DNA of 7,966 nt from an uncultured Bacteroidota bacterium (GCA_903898215.1 CAIUEQ010000151.1:1-7966), one strand, 5' to 3'. Shown: positions 1 through 7,152, numbered from the stretch's first letter. The notes: generated by a model not told the origin, from the sequence alone. A program made the numbers and translations.

Positions 1-143
1 AAAAGGAACAACGTACAAACCATCCATATGATCGCATACTCTTCGCGAAGTTTACCTTTAACTATTAATCGGCTGATAAAAAACATGAACAGTAAGCTTC
101 CGGCAATGCTGATAAGCTGAATTTTAAAAGGGAAAATTTCCAT
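1..143 (-). CDS. DUF2304 family small membrane protein, 3' end beyond window
   Basis: This is the N-terminal part of a gene that starts at an ATG at 141-143 and runs off the window edge; 47 codons are open. I translated it by hand. It has a hydrophobic helix at about residues 8-27, a basic linker (VKGKLREEY, residues 28-36) and the start of a second hydrophobic segment (AIIWMVCTLFL). The Lys-Gly-Lys-Leu-Arg-Glu-Glu-Tyr...Trp signature after a first membrane helix is typical of DUF2304, a family of about 110-130 residues with no established biochemical role that is often found directly after a GT2 gene. That arrangement holds here: the GT2 stop is 9 bp upstream. An inferred role is membrane partner or anchor for the GT2 enzyme, or help in moving its lipid-linked product. 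The family call rests on the first third of the protein only. Confidence 0.75.
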   Translation of the reverse strand, partial: MEIFPFKIQLISIAGSLLFMFFISRLIVKGKLREEYAIIWMVCTLFL

Positions 144-152
144 ACTGAAATA

Positions 153-857
153 TTATTTTTTGAAATAAGTGAAACAAATTGAAAGGGAAACTTTGATCAT
201 ATAATAAATTGGAGAAAAGCCGCCAATAGTTGATTGACCGCCTTGCCGTTCTTTCATTTCCACTTGAACTTCCTTGATACGTAAATTGTTTTTTGCGAAG
301 ATCACAATAGCCACAGGCTCCGGGTAATCATCAGGATATTGATGAGCAATGATTGTTAACGTTTTTTTATTAACAGCTCTATACCCCGAAGTGCTGTCTG
401 TGATAATATGTCCCGTAATATTTTTTAAAAGCATCTTAAAAAAAACAATCCCAGTTCTTCTCCAAAAAGAAGATTGAAAACCTTCTCCAGTAATAAATCT
501 TGAGCCAATGATGATATCAGCTTCGTTATTTATTAGAGGTAATATTAGTTTCTCAATCTCTTCAGCAGGATGTTGTCCGTCACCATCCATTTGAATTGCA
601 GCATCAAAATTATTTTCATCGGCATATTTAAAACCTGTTTGCACTGCACCTCCAATACCAAGATTTACAGGCAAGTCGAGCAATACACAGTTTTCGTTTG
701 AAGCAATACTTGAAGAGCGATCAGTTGATTTATCATTTACAACAATTGGAGTTAATTGATACAACGATGAATGATTAACCGCATGAACTGAACGGATCAC
801 ATCAGAGATATTTTTCTCTTCATTATAACAAGGTATGATTACAGCAACTTTATACAT
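153..857 (-). CDS. Family 2 glycosyltransferase (polyprenyl-phosphate sugar transferase-like)
   Basis: A 234-residue GT-A fold glycosyltransferase of the DPM/DPG-synthase-like GT2 group. Visible motifs are PCYNEE (9-14, nucleotide binding), VNDKSTD (40-46), LGIGGAVQTGF (66-76), the metal-binding DGD followed by GQHP (91-97), GSRF (118-121), DSTSGYRA (154-161), the YPEP stretch (178-181) and ERQGGQST (203-210), which resembles the R-x-x-G-x-S region of polyprenyl-phosphate transferases. No C-terminal membrane helices are present, so it is probably a peripheral enzyme on the inner face of the membrane. Members of this group typically move a sugar from a nucleotide donor to polyprenyl phosphate; the sugar cannot be told. 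An in-frame upstream start at 896 would overlap the preceding gene by 35 bp. The ATG at 857 begins right at the family N-terminus (MYKVAVIIPCYNEE) and leaves a 4-bp gap, so I chose it. DUF2304 follows after 9 bp, a common pairing. Confidence 0.88.
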   Translation of the reverse strand: MYKVAVIIPCYNEEKNISDVIRSVHAVNHSSLYQLTPIVVNDKSTDRSSSIASNENCVLLDLPVNLGIGGAVQTGFKYADENNFDAAIQMDGDGQHPAEEIEKLILPLINNEADIIIGSRFITGEGFQSSFWRRTGIVFFKMLLKNITGHIITDSTSGYRAVNKKTLTIIAHQYPDDYPEPVAIVIFAKNNLRIKEVQVEMKERQGGQSTIGGFSPIYYMIKVSLSICFTYFKK

Positions 858-861
858 AATT

Positions 862-2220
862 TTATTGACCACGTTTTGAATAATCCGGAGGGTCAAGTAA
901 AGGTTTTATTTCCAATTTATCTTGATCGCTCATGTGCACTTTAAAAATACCCCACCAAAAAGCTTCTTTTGTCATGCTATCCCAGTGAATAACTGTTGCC
1001 CTATATCGATAGGTTTGATAAAGGTTATAGAATATAAAAAAAGACATTACTCCTATCAAAAGTTTCTTTCTTTTTTTCTCTAAAACATAACTATAAAATG
1101 CTGCCATTGGAAAAGCTAAAAATGCATATAGTTGTATGAGTGCCCTCATTCCGAAACATCCTCCCCACCACCATGCCCACCAAGCACTTATCAAATAAAA
1201 TGTGATCAAAAAAACAATCAATATTCCCCAAAACAAGTCAGGACATTTTTTCTTAAATATAAAAAATCCTGCTAAAGAAAAGATCATCATTGGTGTATAA
1301 ATCAGCCATCCTTTTCTAAATCCTAACAGTACATTATAAAACTGTGGATTTGAAAAATAAAAACCTTCATTTCCATACGAATAAAACAAAAATTGATCGG
1401 TATATATTTTCCAATAAATCATTTGTGGAATCCAGGGAAGCAGGAAAAAAAATGCAGCTATCAGTAAGTGTAATTTCTTATTCCATAAAAAAATGATGCG
1501 TTCTTTTATATCTTTAAAAGTCCTAATCCCATAAAGAAGCGGAACAAATGCAATCACTATTTCAGTAGGCCTAATCAGCACCGATAAACCAAATGTAAGG
1601 CTTAAGAGAATTAAATATTTCAGTTTAAATGTATCATACCATCTGAGCGTGAAATACAGAAAGAAAACAAACAGCGTAAACAAATATGCATGGGCAAGTG
1701 TGTTCCATCCTAGAGTATAGTAAAATAAATTTGTTCCAAAATAAATTGAGGCTATAGTTAAGGTGGAAACTTCTTCGGTAAAATACCTGATCAATATTTT
1801 TCTGAGATAAAATAATCCTAAAAAAACAATGAGAATGATGCTGTAATAAATGCCAAAAGCATAAGGAGCCGAATAGCCATCAGCAACTTTATTTGTAGTT
1901 AAGGCAACAAGATGTGAGATGCCAAAAAAAGGTGCCATCAGATAGGCCAGACCCATCGAAACTTTTGGAACTAATGCCCCGTTTGGCGCTTTGGCTAGCC
2001 AATACTGATGCTGAAAAGAGAAGCTCAGATCGTGGTAAATAAATGTTGCCACAACATAACTATAATACTGGTCGGCATCAGAAACAAAAGGTGTGCGGTT
2101 ATCAGATCTCCAATCTCTCCATACATTGTATGTAGCAAAATTAAAGATGAAAATAAATAACAGCAGTTTTTTTCCTGAAGTAGGGAAATGGGTATTCATA
2201 AAAACCGAAATATTTTTCAT
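862..2220 (-). CDS. GT-C-type multispanning membrane protein, probable glycosyltransferase (paralogue of 4424-5743)
   Basis: A 452-residue membrane protein with roughly eleven hydrophobic segments (for example 19-36, 88-108, 119-140, 173-192, 202-230, 251-268, 305-324, 328-348, 360-380, 386-400). The first long extracytoplasmic loop carries FVSDADQYYSY (45-55); an Asp in this loop is the expected catalytic base of GT-C enzymes, here most likely D48 or D50. Other landmarks are FGTNLFYY (161-168), IRPTE (216-220), YSYGNEGF (280-287), GWLIYTP (304-310) and WWGGCFGMRA (351-360). The same landmarks in the same order occur in the protein at 4424-5743, so the two are paralogues. The inferred role is transfer of a sugar from a polyprenyl-phosphate donor on the periplasmic side; no substrate can be assigned and no named family was confirmed. 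The start is the ATG at 2220; a TTG just before it (2221-2223) would add one residue and is less likely. The GT2 gene follows after 4 bp, which suggests translational coupling. Confidence 0.72.
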   Translation of the reverse strand: MKNISVFMNTHFPTSGKKLLLFIFIFNFATYNVWRDWRSDNRTPFVSDADQYYSYVVATFIYHDLSFSFQHQYWLAKAPNGALVPKVSMGLAYLMAPFFGISHLVALTTNKVADGYSAPYAFGIYYSIILIVFLGLFYLRKILIRYFTEEVSTLTIASIYFGTNLFYYTLGWNTLAHAYLFTLFVFFLYFTLRWYDTFKLKYLILLSLTFGLSVLIRPTEIVIAFVPLLYGIRTFKDIKERIIFLWNKKLHLLIAAFFFLLPWIPQMIYWKIYTDQFLFYSYGNEGFYFSNPQFYNVLLGFRKGWLIYTPMMIFSLAGFFIFKKKCPDLFWGILIVFLITFYLISAWWAWWWGGCFGMRALIQLYAFLAFPMAAFYSYVLEKKRKKLLIGVMSFFIFYNLYQTYRYRATVIHWDSMTKEAFWWGIFKVHMSDQDKLEIKPLLDPPDYSKRGQ

Positions 2221-2307
2221 CAATAATTATTATTTTAATAAACCGAAATCAAATATGAATATAAAAATTTAGAGTTCCGTCAAACTTTTATACCCAAACT
2301 ATTTACA
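2221..2307 (-). promoter_or_regulatory. 87-bp intergenic leader with a weak candidate Bacteroidetes promoter
   Basis: This is the largest gap in the glycan block. On the minus strand it contains TTTG (2281-2284), then 23 bases, then CATATTTG (2250-2257). The Bacteroidetes housekeeping consensus is TTG or TTTG near -33 and TAnnTTTG near -7. The second box matches 5 of 6 fixed bases, and the spacing lies at the long end of the usual range. A start just downstream would leave a leader of about 25 bases that is almost all A/T, ending directly at the ATG at 2220, which is normal for this phylum. In AT-rich DNA such a match can arise by chance. No hairpin terminator was seen after the upstream gene's TGA, so read-through is also likely. 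Confidence 0.25.
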
Positions 2308-3711
2308 TCATTTTTTTACGAAAATAACATACCTTTTAACATCGCCTCCATCGTTTGTAATTTGAAAAACAGTATCTGCTTTCAGGTAATCTCTTAAGGT
2401 TTGTTCACTAACATGTTCCTCCACAACAGCACTCCAGTTATCCCAAATGGCCACTTCGTTTTGCTTAAGAATATAATCAGGTTTTAAGTGTTTGAACTCT
2501 GCGTAAAGGTTACGATTAATCGGGTCAATATTCATGTAAAATGGAAAATCAACTACTGATGAATATATCTTGCAAGAAGGATATTTTGTTTGCAGATAAG
2601 GAATAATCTGTTCTCTAATCATTAATTGTCCGTTGTTGTATCCAAAATCATTTTTAAAATTAAAAGATGCAGGATTTTTTAAAAACGGAAAAATTAAAAC
2701 AGCAGAAACCAGAGATACGAAAACAATTTTTCTTGTCAATTCATTTTTGAATAATTGTATAATGGAATTCAATCCTTCGATGGAGATGATTACCATAAGT
2801 GGCATAATACCAACAAATACGCGACTTAAGCCCAATGAATTAAAAATTCCTAAAGCCCAAAATGCACTATGAGCAAAAAAGAAACCGATAAAAACTCCAT
2901 ATACTAAAATGAACTTTTCGATAAAATATTTTTCCTGATATTCTTTTTTTATTGAAACGATAAAACCAATTCCTCCCAAAGCTAAAAGTGAATATAAAAT
3001 TGGCCCGATCATAAATTCCATTTGAATAATGAAATGATCCCAAGTGCCCGATCCATAATTATGGTAATTTTCGGCATAAGGGATTTTATTGAACACCCAA
3101 AGGATATCTCCGTAGTAAAAATATCCGGCAACTCCCATTATAAAATGTCCTGCAAGCAGTAAAGGGATAAACTTAAATTTCTTTGTAAACAATAAATATA
3201 CAACGAAAACACATAGTACCACTAAACCTTCCGAGCGAACAAAAGGAAGAAAGGAAATGATGAGTGTGCCTGCTAAAGGTTTCTGTTTTACATAAAAATA
3301 AATTGACAGAATTAGCACTAAAGCAAACAATGGTTCGGTGAGTGCCGAAAGAGTGATTGTTACATTGAATGTTGCACTGAAATAAAAAAATACAACCAGA
3401 AATGCATTGCGAATTGAAAGTTGTTTTGCAGTTTTAAAAGTAAAATAACAGGCTAAAATTGCTACAAGCACATTAAATACTTTTACGCCTTGATATCCAA
3501 ATTGAGCAAACGGTGAACTGATAATGGTAAATGCAGGTTTTGCCCAATGATCGAAAAATATTTCGTGATAGGTCCACGAATATTTGGCAAACAAATAATG
3601 GTAAATAGAGTCGCCACCTCCCGCCATTCCGTTTGTGAACAACGCTAATGCCAATAAAATTAAAGTATAGAACAACAACCCTGAATAAAAAATGGACTCT
3701 TCTCTTTTCAT
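2308..3711 (-). CDS. GT39/ArnT-PMT-like membrane glycosyltransferase
   Basis: A 467-residue GT-C protein with a different layout from the two paralogues beside it. After a first helix (8-26) comes GGGDSIYHY (31-39), where D34 is the likely catalytic acid of the first periplasmic loop, then HWAKPAF (55-61). LTEPLFA (124-130), in a short loop between helices, resembles the conserved Glu-Pro region of GT39 and mannosyltransferase-like enzymes, and PFVRSEG (156-162) follows. About ten membrane segments end near residue 345. The last 120 residues are soluble and probably periplasmic. Such enzymes take a sugar from a polyprenyl-phosphate carrier and add it to a lipid, glycan or protein. The start codon overlaps the stop of the upstream GT2 by one base (TAATG), so the two are almost certainly translationally coupled. 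This fits the GT2 product being the donor for this enzyme, an inference from context. It is the only complete gene here with a TGA stop. Confidence 0.77.
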   Translation of the reverse strand: MKREESIFYSGLLFYTLILLALALFTNGMAGGGDSIYHYLFAKYSWTYHEIFFDHWAKPAFTIISSPFAQFGYQGVKVFNVLVAILACYFTFKTAKQLSIRNAFLVVFFYFSATFNVTITLSALTEPLFALVLILSIYFYVKQKPLAGTLIISFLPFVRSEGLVVLCVFVVYLLFTKKFKFIPLLLAGHFIMGVAGYFYYGDILWVFNKIPYAENYHNYGSGTWDHFIIQMEFMIGPILYSLLALGGIGFIVSIKKEYQEKYFIEKFILVYGVFIGFFFAHSAFWALGIFNSLGLSRVFVGIMPLMVIISIEGLNSIIQLFKNELTRKIVFVSLVSAVLIFPFLKNPASFNFKNDFGYNNGQLMIREQIIPYLQTKYPSCKIYSSVVDFPFYMNIDPINRNLYAEFKHLKPDYILKQNEVAIWDNWSAVVEEHVSEQTLRDYLKADTVFQITNDGGDVKRYVIFVKK

Positions 3712-4418
3712 TACATTCCCAGTAAACCATATTTAATAATGCAATAAATAGCTCGAAAGCCATCCTTCCAGCTTATCTTTTTCCCTTCGGCATAAGTGCG
3801 ACCATAATATGAAATACCCACTTCATAAATTCTTATTTCTTTTATACGACTAATTTTAGCTGTCACTTCCGGCTCAAAGCCAAAACGATTTTCATTGAGG
3901 GAAATATTTTTTATCACATCAGCACTAAATAATTTATAGCATGTTTCCATATCTGTTAGATTTAAATTGGTAAACATATTTGAGAATGTGGTGAGAATTT
4001 TATTTCCGATAGAATGCCAGAAAAACAAAATGCGGTGTGGTTTTCCACCTATAAAACGTGAGCCATAAACAACATCTGCAAATCCATCTATTATTGGTTT
4101 AATAAGAATATTAAATTCGGAAGGATCGTATTCTAAGTCAGCATCCTGAACTATTATATAATCGCCAGTTGCTTCCTTTATTCCGGTATGAATTGCTGCA
4201 CCTTTGCCTTTGTTTTCGATATGTTCAACAAACCGCATGTAGTTATATTTTGAAATAATATTTTTGACCGTTTCGCTAGTACGATCAGTTGAACAATCGT
4301 TCACTATGATCACTTCTTTTTCAATATCGGCAATGAGTTTTACTTCATCAACTTTCTGAAGAATAAGGTGTATAGTACGTTCTTCGTTGTATGCAGGAAT
4401 AATAATAGATAGTTTCAT
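3711..4418 (-). CDS. Family 2 glycosyltransferase, DPM1-like (polyprenyl-phosphate hexosyltransferase-like)
   Basis: A 235-residue GT2 enzyme close in layout to dolichyl-phosphate mannose synthase. Motifs are IIPAYNEE (6-13), IVNDCSTD (38-45), NKGKGAAIHTG (69-79), VQDADLEYDP (90-99) with the metal-binding DAD at 92-94, YGSRF (118-122), TDMETCYKLF (155-164), RFGFEPEVTAKI (178-189) and the basic tail segment around GKKISWKDG (212-220). It lacks C-terminal membrane helices, so it matches the short soluble DPM1 type rather than the bacterial GtrB type with two helices. The expected reaction is transfer of a hexose from GDP- or UDP-sugar to polyprenyl phosphate at the cytoplasmic face. The sugar is not determined by these motifs. 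The ATG at 4418 starts at the family N-terminus, 5 bp after the upstream stop, and its TAA stop overlaps the next start by one base. It shares the fold with the GT2 at 153-857 but differs in the metal motif (DAD against DGD) and the C-terminal region, so they are not recent copies. Confidence 0.9.
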   Translation of the reverse strand: MKLSIIIPAYNEERTIHLILQKVDEVKLIADIEKEVIIVNDCSTDRTSETVKNIISKYNYMRFVEHIENKGKGAAIHTGIKEATGDYIIVQDADLEYDPSEFNILIKPIIDGFADVVYGSRFIGGKPHRILFFWHSIGNKILTTFSNMFTNLNLTDMETCYKLFSADVIKNISLNENRFGFEPEVTAKISRIKEIRIYEVGISYYGRTYAEGKKISWKDGFRAIYCIIKYGLLGM

Positions 4419-4423
4419 TCAGA

Positions 4424-5743
4424 TTAAGTAATAAATATTCTATAAAAAATAAGTCGTTTTAATTCTTCAAAATCCCATGGACCTTTACCGTACCAGCAAC
4501 CATCAAATGCATAAGATAGCTTGATATTATACACCAACATCACAAACATCAAGAAGAATAATGATATTTTAATAATTGATGATGATCCTCTTAACATTTT
4601 ATTTATTACAAAAGTAAAAGGAATAGCAAGGAATGGATAAAATTCAACAAACCCTCTATGTCCAAAACCACAGCCGAGCATTGGACTCCACCATGAAGCA
4701 TATAGCATGGTAATGGAAATAAATAGTAACAAGGCAAGATACCCATTTACCATTTTCTTTTTTATCATCATAAACATTCCTGCAATAGTAAAAACATGTA
4801 TAGGGTTGTAAATAAAAAGCCCATTATGAAACGTAAAAAGTACCCGATGAATCTGAGGTGAAAATTTATATATGAAAGCTTCGTTTCCGTATGAATATGC
4901 AATAGGTTTTCCGTAAAGGTAAATATAATAAATTAGCTGGGGAACGATGAGTACGAAAGCACATAAGGCGATAATGAAGATTTTATATTTTAATGAAAAC
5001 AGTCGAATAATTCTCTCTTTAAATGATACTGCATCAAGAAATAAAAATATCGAAATAAACACTGCATTTATAGGCCTTACTACAATGATCCCTCCAATTA
5101 AAAAACCAATAAATACCATCCATTTTATTTGTTCATTTCCTGATAAATAATTTTTCCAGCAAAACAAAAATGCCGAAATGAGAAAGAAGGAATAAATATG
5201 AGACATTCCTGTTTCTCTAAAAGAGTAAAACAAAAGATTCGTCCCAAACAAAAAGAAAAACAAAGCCCATCCAACGGTTCGATCATCGAAATAAAATATC
5301 AGAAATTTAAACAGAAAAAATATTCCCAGCACCAAATAAAATACTGCTGCAATATCTATTGCATGATTATAAATCTGAGTAAATCCGTTTGATGGTTCTC
5401 CCTGAATAATAGAAATAATATGAGCTCCAGCAAAAAAAGGCAACTCCAGTAAGGCCACACCGTATGGGTATCTTGTTGTAACTTTATTATTTATTCTATC
5501 GAACAAAAATCCTTCACCAGTTTTATATTCAATACTATCTGGGAATTTTTTACTGTTAAAATCATATATAAATGTTGCGGGTAAATACACATAATATCCA
5601 GCTTTATCAGAAAATATTTCACTGTGATAATTAAATATTCCACATCTTGAATGAATATTTAAAGTCAAGAAAGTCATTACACCAAAAAGCGTAATCACCA
5701 AAATTGTTTTAACAGTTCCTGACAGTTTTTTATCTTCCTGCAT
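4424..5743 (-). CDS. GT-C-type multispanning membrane protein, probable glycosyltransferase (paralogue of 862-2220)
   Basis: A 439-residue membrane protein with about eleven hydrophobic segments (12-30, 95-113, 128-150, 156-174, 180-198, 207-236, 254-274, 305-326, 333-350, 366-380, 390-408). Landmarks shared with the protein at 862-2220 are IFSDKAGYYVYLPATFIY (43-60; D46 is the candidate catalytic acid), FGTNLLFYS (166-174), VVRPINAV (221-228), PQLIYY (268-273), YSYGNEAF (283-290), HNGLFIYNP (306-314) and GCGFGHRGFVEFYPFLAIP (357-375). The two begin and end at matching points, so one probably arose from the other by an old duplication. The inferred role is a periplasmic-side sugar transferase using a lipid-linked donor; substrate unknown. 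The start is the ATG at 5743; an upstream TTG at 5749 would add Met-His and is less convincing. It lies 17 bp after the NFACT gene and 5 bp before the DPM1-like GT2, so it opens the glycan block and may be co-transcribed with the NFACT gene. Confidence 0.72.
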   Translation of the reverse strand: MQEDKKLSGTVKTILVITLFGVMTFLTLNIHSRCGIFNYHSEIFSDKAGYYVYLPATFIYDFNSKKFPDSIEYKTGEGFLFDRINNKVTTRYPYGVALLELPFFAGAHIISIIQGEPSNGFTQIYNHAIDIAAVFYLVLGIFFLFKFLIFYFDDRTVGWALFFFLFGTNLLFYSFRETGMSHIYSFFLISAFLFCWKNYLSGNEQIKWMVFIGFLIGGIIVVRPINAVFISIFLFLDAVSFKERIIRLFSLKYKIFIIALCAFVLIVPQLIYYIYLYGKPIAYSYGNEAFIYKFSPQIHRVLFTFHNGLFIYNPIHVFTIAGMFMMIKKKMVNGYLALLLFISITMLYASWWSPMLGCGFGHRGFVEFYPFLAIPFTFVINKMLRGSSSIIKISLFFLMFVMLVYNIKLSYAFDGCWYGKGPWDFEELKRLIFYRIFIT

Positions 5744-5760
5744 GTGCAAGTATATGAATT

Positions 5761-7101
5761 TTATTTTTCGATTTTAGGTTTCGCCAAAATCACTTCTTCT
5801 TTCTCGACAATCACAGCTCCCGGCTCTGCTCCTTTTGGTTTTCTAACAAATTTACGTTCTACATAAACTACAGGAACAAACGCACTGCCTTTTGATTTTG
5901 AATAATAAGCAGCAACTGATGCTGCATAATCAATAACAGTTTTTGTAAATGGTTTACCTGAAATATGTTTGACCACAACATGCGATCCTCCCACACCTTT
6001 TGCATGTAGCCACAAATCATTTTTATGTGAATGTTTCATTGTGAGCAAATCGTTATTGGCAGCATTTTTACCTACAAGTATAATAAAACCTTCACATTCA
6101 AATTCTTTAAAGAGCTCTTGCTTTTTATTAGTGGCTTCTGTTTGGTGTTTAGAAAATACCTTGAGTTCCTTTTGAGATGTTACCAATTCAATTTTTTGGA
6201 GCTGCAATTGCAGTTCGTTTATTCGTGTTTCAGCTTCTAAAATACGATTTTGCAACTGTTCAGCTTCCGTTTTTTGTTTTTTTGATTTCCTATAATAATA
6301 CTCAGCATTTTGAGCAGCATTCAATTCTTTTTTTAATTTGATGATGATGTTTTTATTTCGATAAAAATCAAACAACTCCACTTCTGTTTCTTTGGGTTTG
6401 ATGATATTTAAATTCGCCATCATGATATTTCCGATCTCATCAAAAGGAATAGCCTCTCGCATACTTTGTAATGCAATGGTTGATTTGCTAATCAATTGTT
6501 TCAATCGTTTTAATTCGGCATTATTTTGTTGAATGATGTTGCCCTTCAATTCATCAAAAGCAAATTGATAAAGTGTTTTCTTGTTGAACTGATTAAATGC
6601 ATCAAATAAGTCTACGGCATCTTCCAGCTCATTTTTTTTATCCTGTTTCAGATATTCTAATTCCTTATCAAAACCATTTAATTTTAGCAGCAGATCATTC
6701 TCAATACTTGTTCTGAAATGAGATAGCAACTCAGCGTTTTGATACAATAAAATATTGCTTAACCCATTGTAAAGCTTGAATACAAGAGTGAAGTTATTTG
6801 AAAAGTTTATTTGAAACGAACGGTTATTTTTATGAGAAAGAATTGAACTTATTTTTAAACCAATTAGCTGTTCAAATTTTGTTGAGTGAGGTACAGGTTT
6901 AGAAAATTTTTCTTCGTTAAAAAACAAAAAACAACTTCTTGCCGACCATTGTATCTTCATTCCGAAATGATTTTCTGATTTTCTAAAATTAAAGAAGAGT
7001 TCATTTTTCCCTGAGCTAAAAACTTCATCCAATAAATACCCTGAGAGTTTTTTATTCAGTTCGATTGCAATACGCTCAACTAATTTTATGGTGTATTTCA
7101 T
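5761..7101 (-). CDS. NFACT family protein (RqcH/FbpA-like ribosome quality control factor)
   Basis: A 446-residue protein with the NFACT architecture. Residues 1-130 form the NFACT-N domain (YLLDEVFSSGKNELFF, 22-37; FKLYNGLSNILLY, 108-120). Residues 250-275 carry the element ending in NAEYYYRKSKK (265-275), and a coiled coil spans about 276-312. The C-terminal NFACT-R (DUF814) domain spans about 335-440, with GFIILVGKNAANND (338-351), NDLWLHAKGVGGSHVVV (361-377) and the basic stretch ERKFVRKPKGAEPGAV (415-430). Family members bind the 60S or 50S subunit carrying a stalled peptidyl-tRNA; bacterial RqcH adds C-terminal alanine tails that mark the peptide for degradation. Older databases call such proteins fibronectin-binding. 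The Asp-Arg pair of NFACT-N that RqcH needs for tailing appears here as N93-R94, so the Asp is not conserved. It is shorter than B. subtilis RqcH (about 570 residues). Membership is secure; tailing activity is not shown. The gene starts at an ATG at 7101 with no Shine-Dalgarno sequence. Confidence 0.88.
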   Translation of the reverse strand: MKYTIKLVERIAIELNKKLSGYLLDEVFSSGKNELFFNFRKSENHFGMKIQWSARSCFLFFNEEKFSKPVPHSTKFEQLIGLKISSILSHKNNRSFQINFSNNFTLVFKLYNGLSNILLYQNAELLSHFRTSIENDLLLKLNGFDKELEYLKQDKKNELEDAVDLFDAFNQFNKKTLYQFAFDELKGNIIQQNNAELKRLKQLISKSTIALQSMREAIPFDEIGNIMMANLNIIKPKETEVELFDFYRNKNIIIKLKKELNAAQNAEYYYRKSKKQKTEAEQLQNRILEAETRINELQLQLQKIELVTSQKELKVFSKHQTEATNKKQELFKEFECEGFIILVGKNAANNDLLTMKHSHKNDLWLHAKGVGGSHVVVKHISGKPFTKTVIDYAASVAAYYSKSKGSAFVPVVYVERKFVRKPKGAEPGAVIVEKEEVILAKPKIEK

Positions 7102-7113
7102 TTTAGGAATAAA

Positions 7114-7137
7114 GAGGTGAAGTGATTAGGTGATGAA
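7114..7137. repeat. Degenerate tandem 8-mer repeat in the intergenic gap
   Basis: In the 51-bp gap between the hydrolase gene and the NFACT gene, the minus strand reads as three contiguous 8-base units: TTCATCAC, CTAATCAC and TTCACCTC. The first two match at 6 of 8 bases and the third diverges further. The tract is more G/C-rich than the flanking DNA. It encodes nothing obvious and forms no clear hairpin. I recall similar TCACCTAATCAC-type strings from intergenic regions of other Bacteroidetes genomes, but could not check this. With three imperfect units it may be chance. Confidence 0.35.
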
Positions 7138-7152
7138 GATGAAAAATATTCA

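Noticed and set aside
858..896. Longer N-terminus for the GT2 at 153-857, beginning at 896
   Set aside because: It would overlap the preceding gene by 35 bp, and the extra 13 residues precede the conserved MYKVAVIIPCYNEE start. The ATG at 857 gives a 4-bp gap, like the other gaps in the block.
2308..2320. Run of seven T at 2311-2317 as a terminator tail
   Set aside because: On the transcribed strand this is a run of A that encodes the last two lysines of the GT39-like protein, and no stem precedes it.
3473..3763. Minus-strand open frame of 96 codons across the junction of the GT39-like and DPM1-like genes
   Set aside because: It lies out of frame over two well-supported genes and shows no recognisable motif, so it is a shadow frame.
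4947..5392. Plus-strand open frames of 64-67 codons inside the GT-C gene
   Set aside because: They are antisense to a confidently coding membrane protein, have low-complexity composition and lack recognisable domains.
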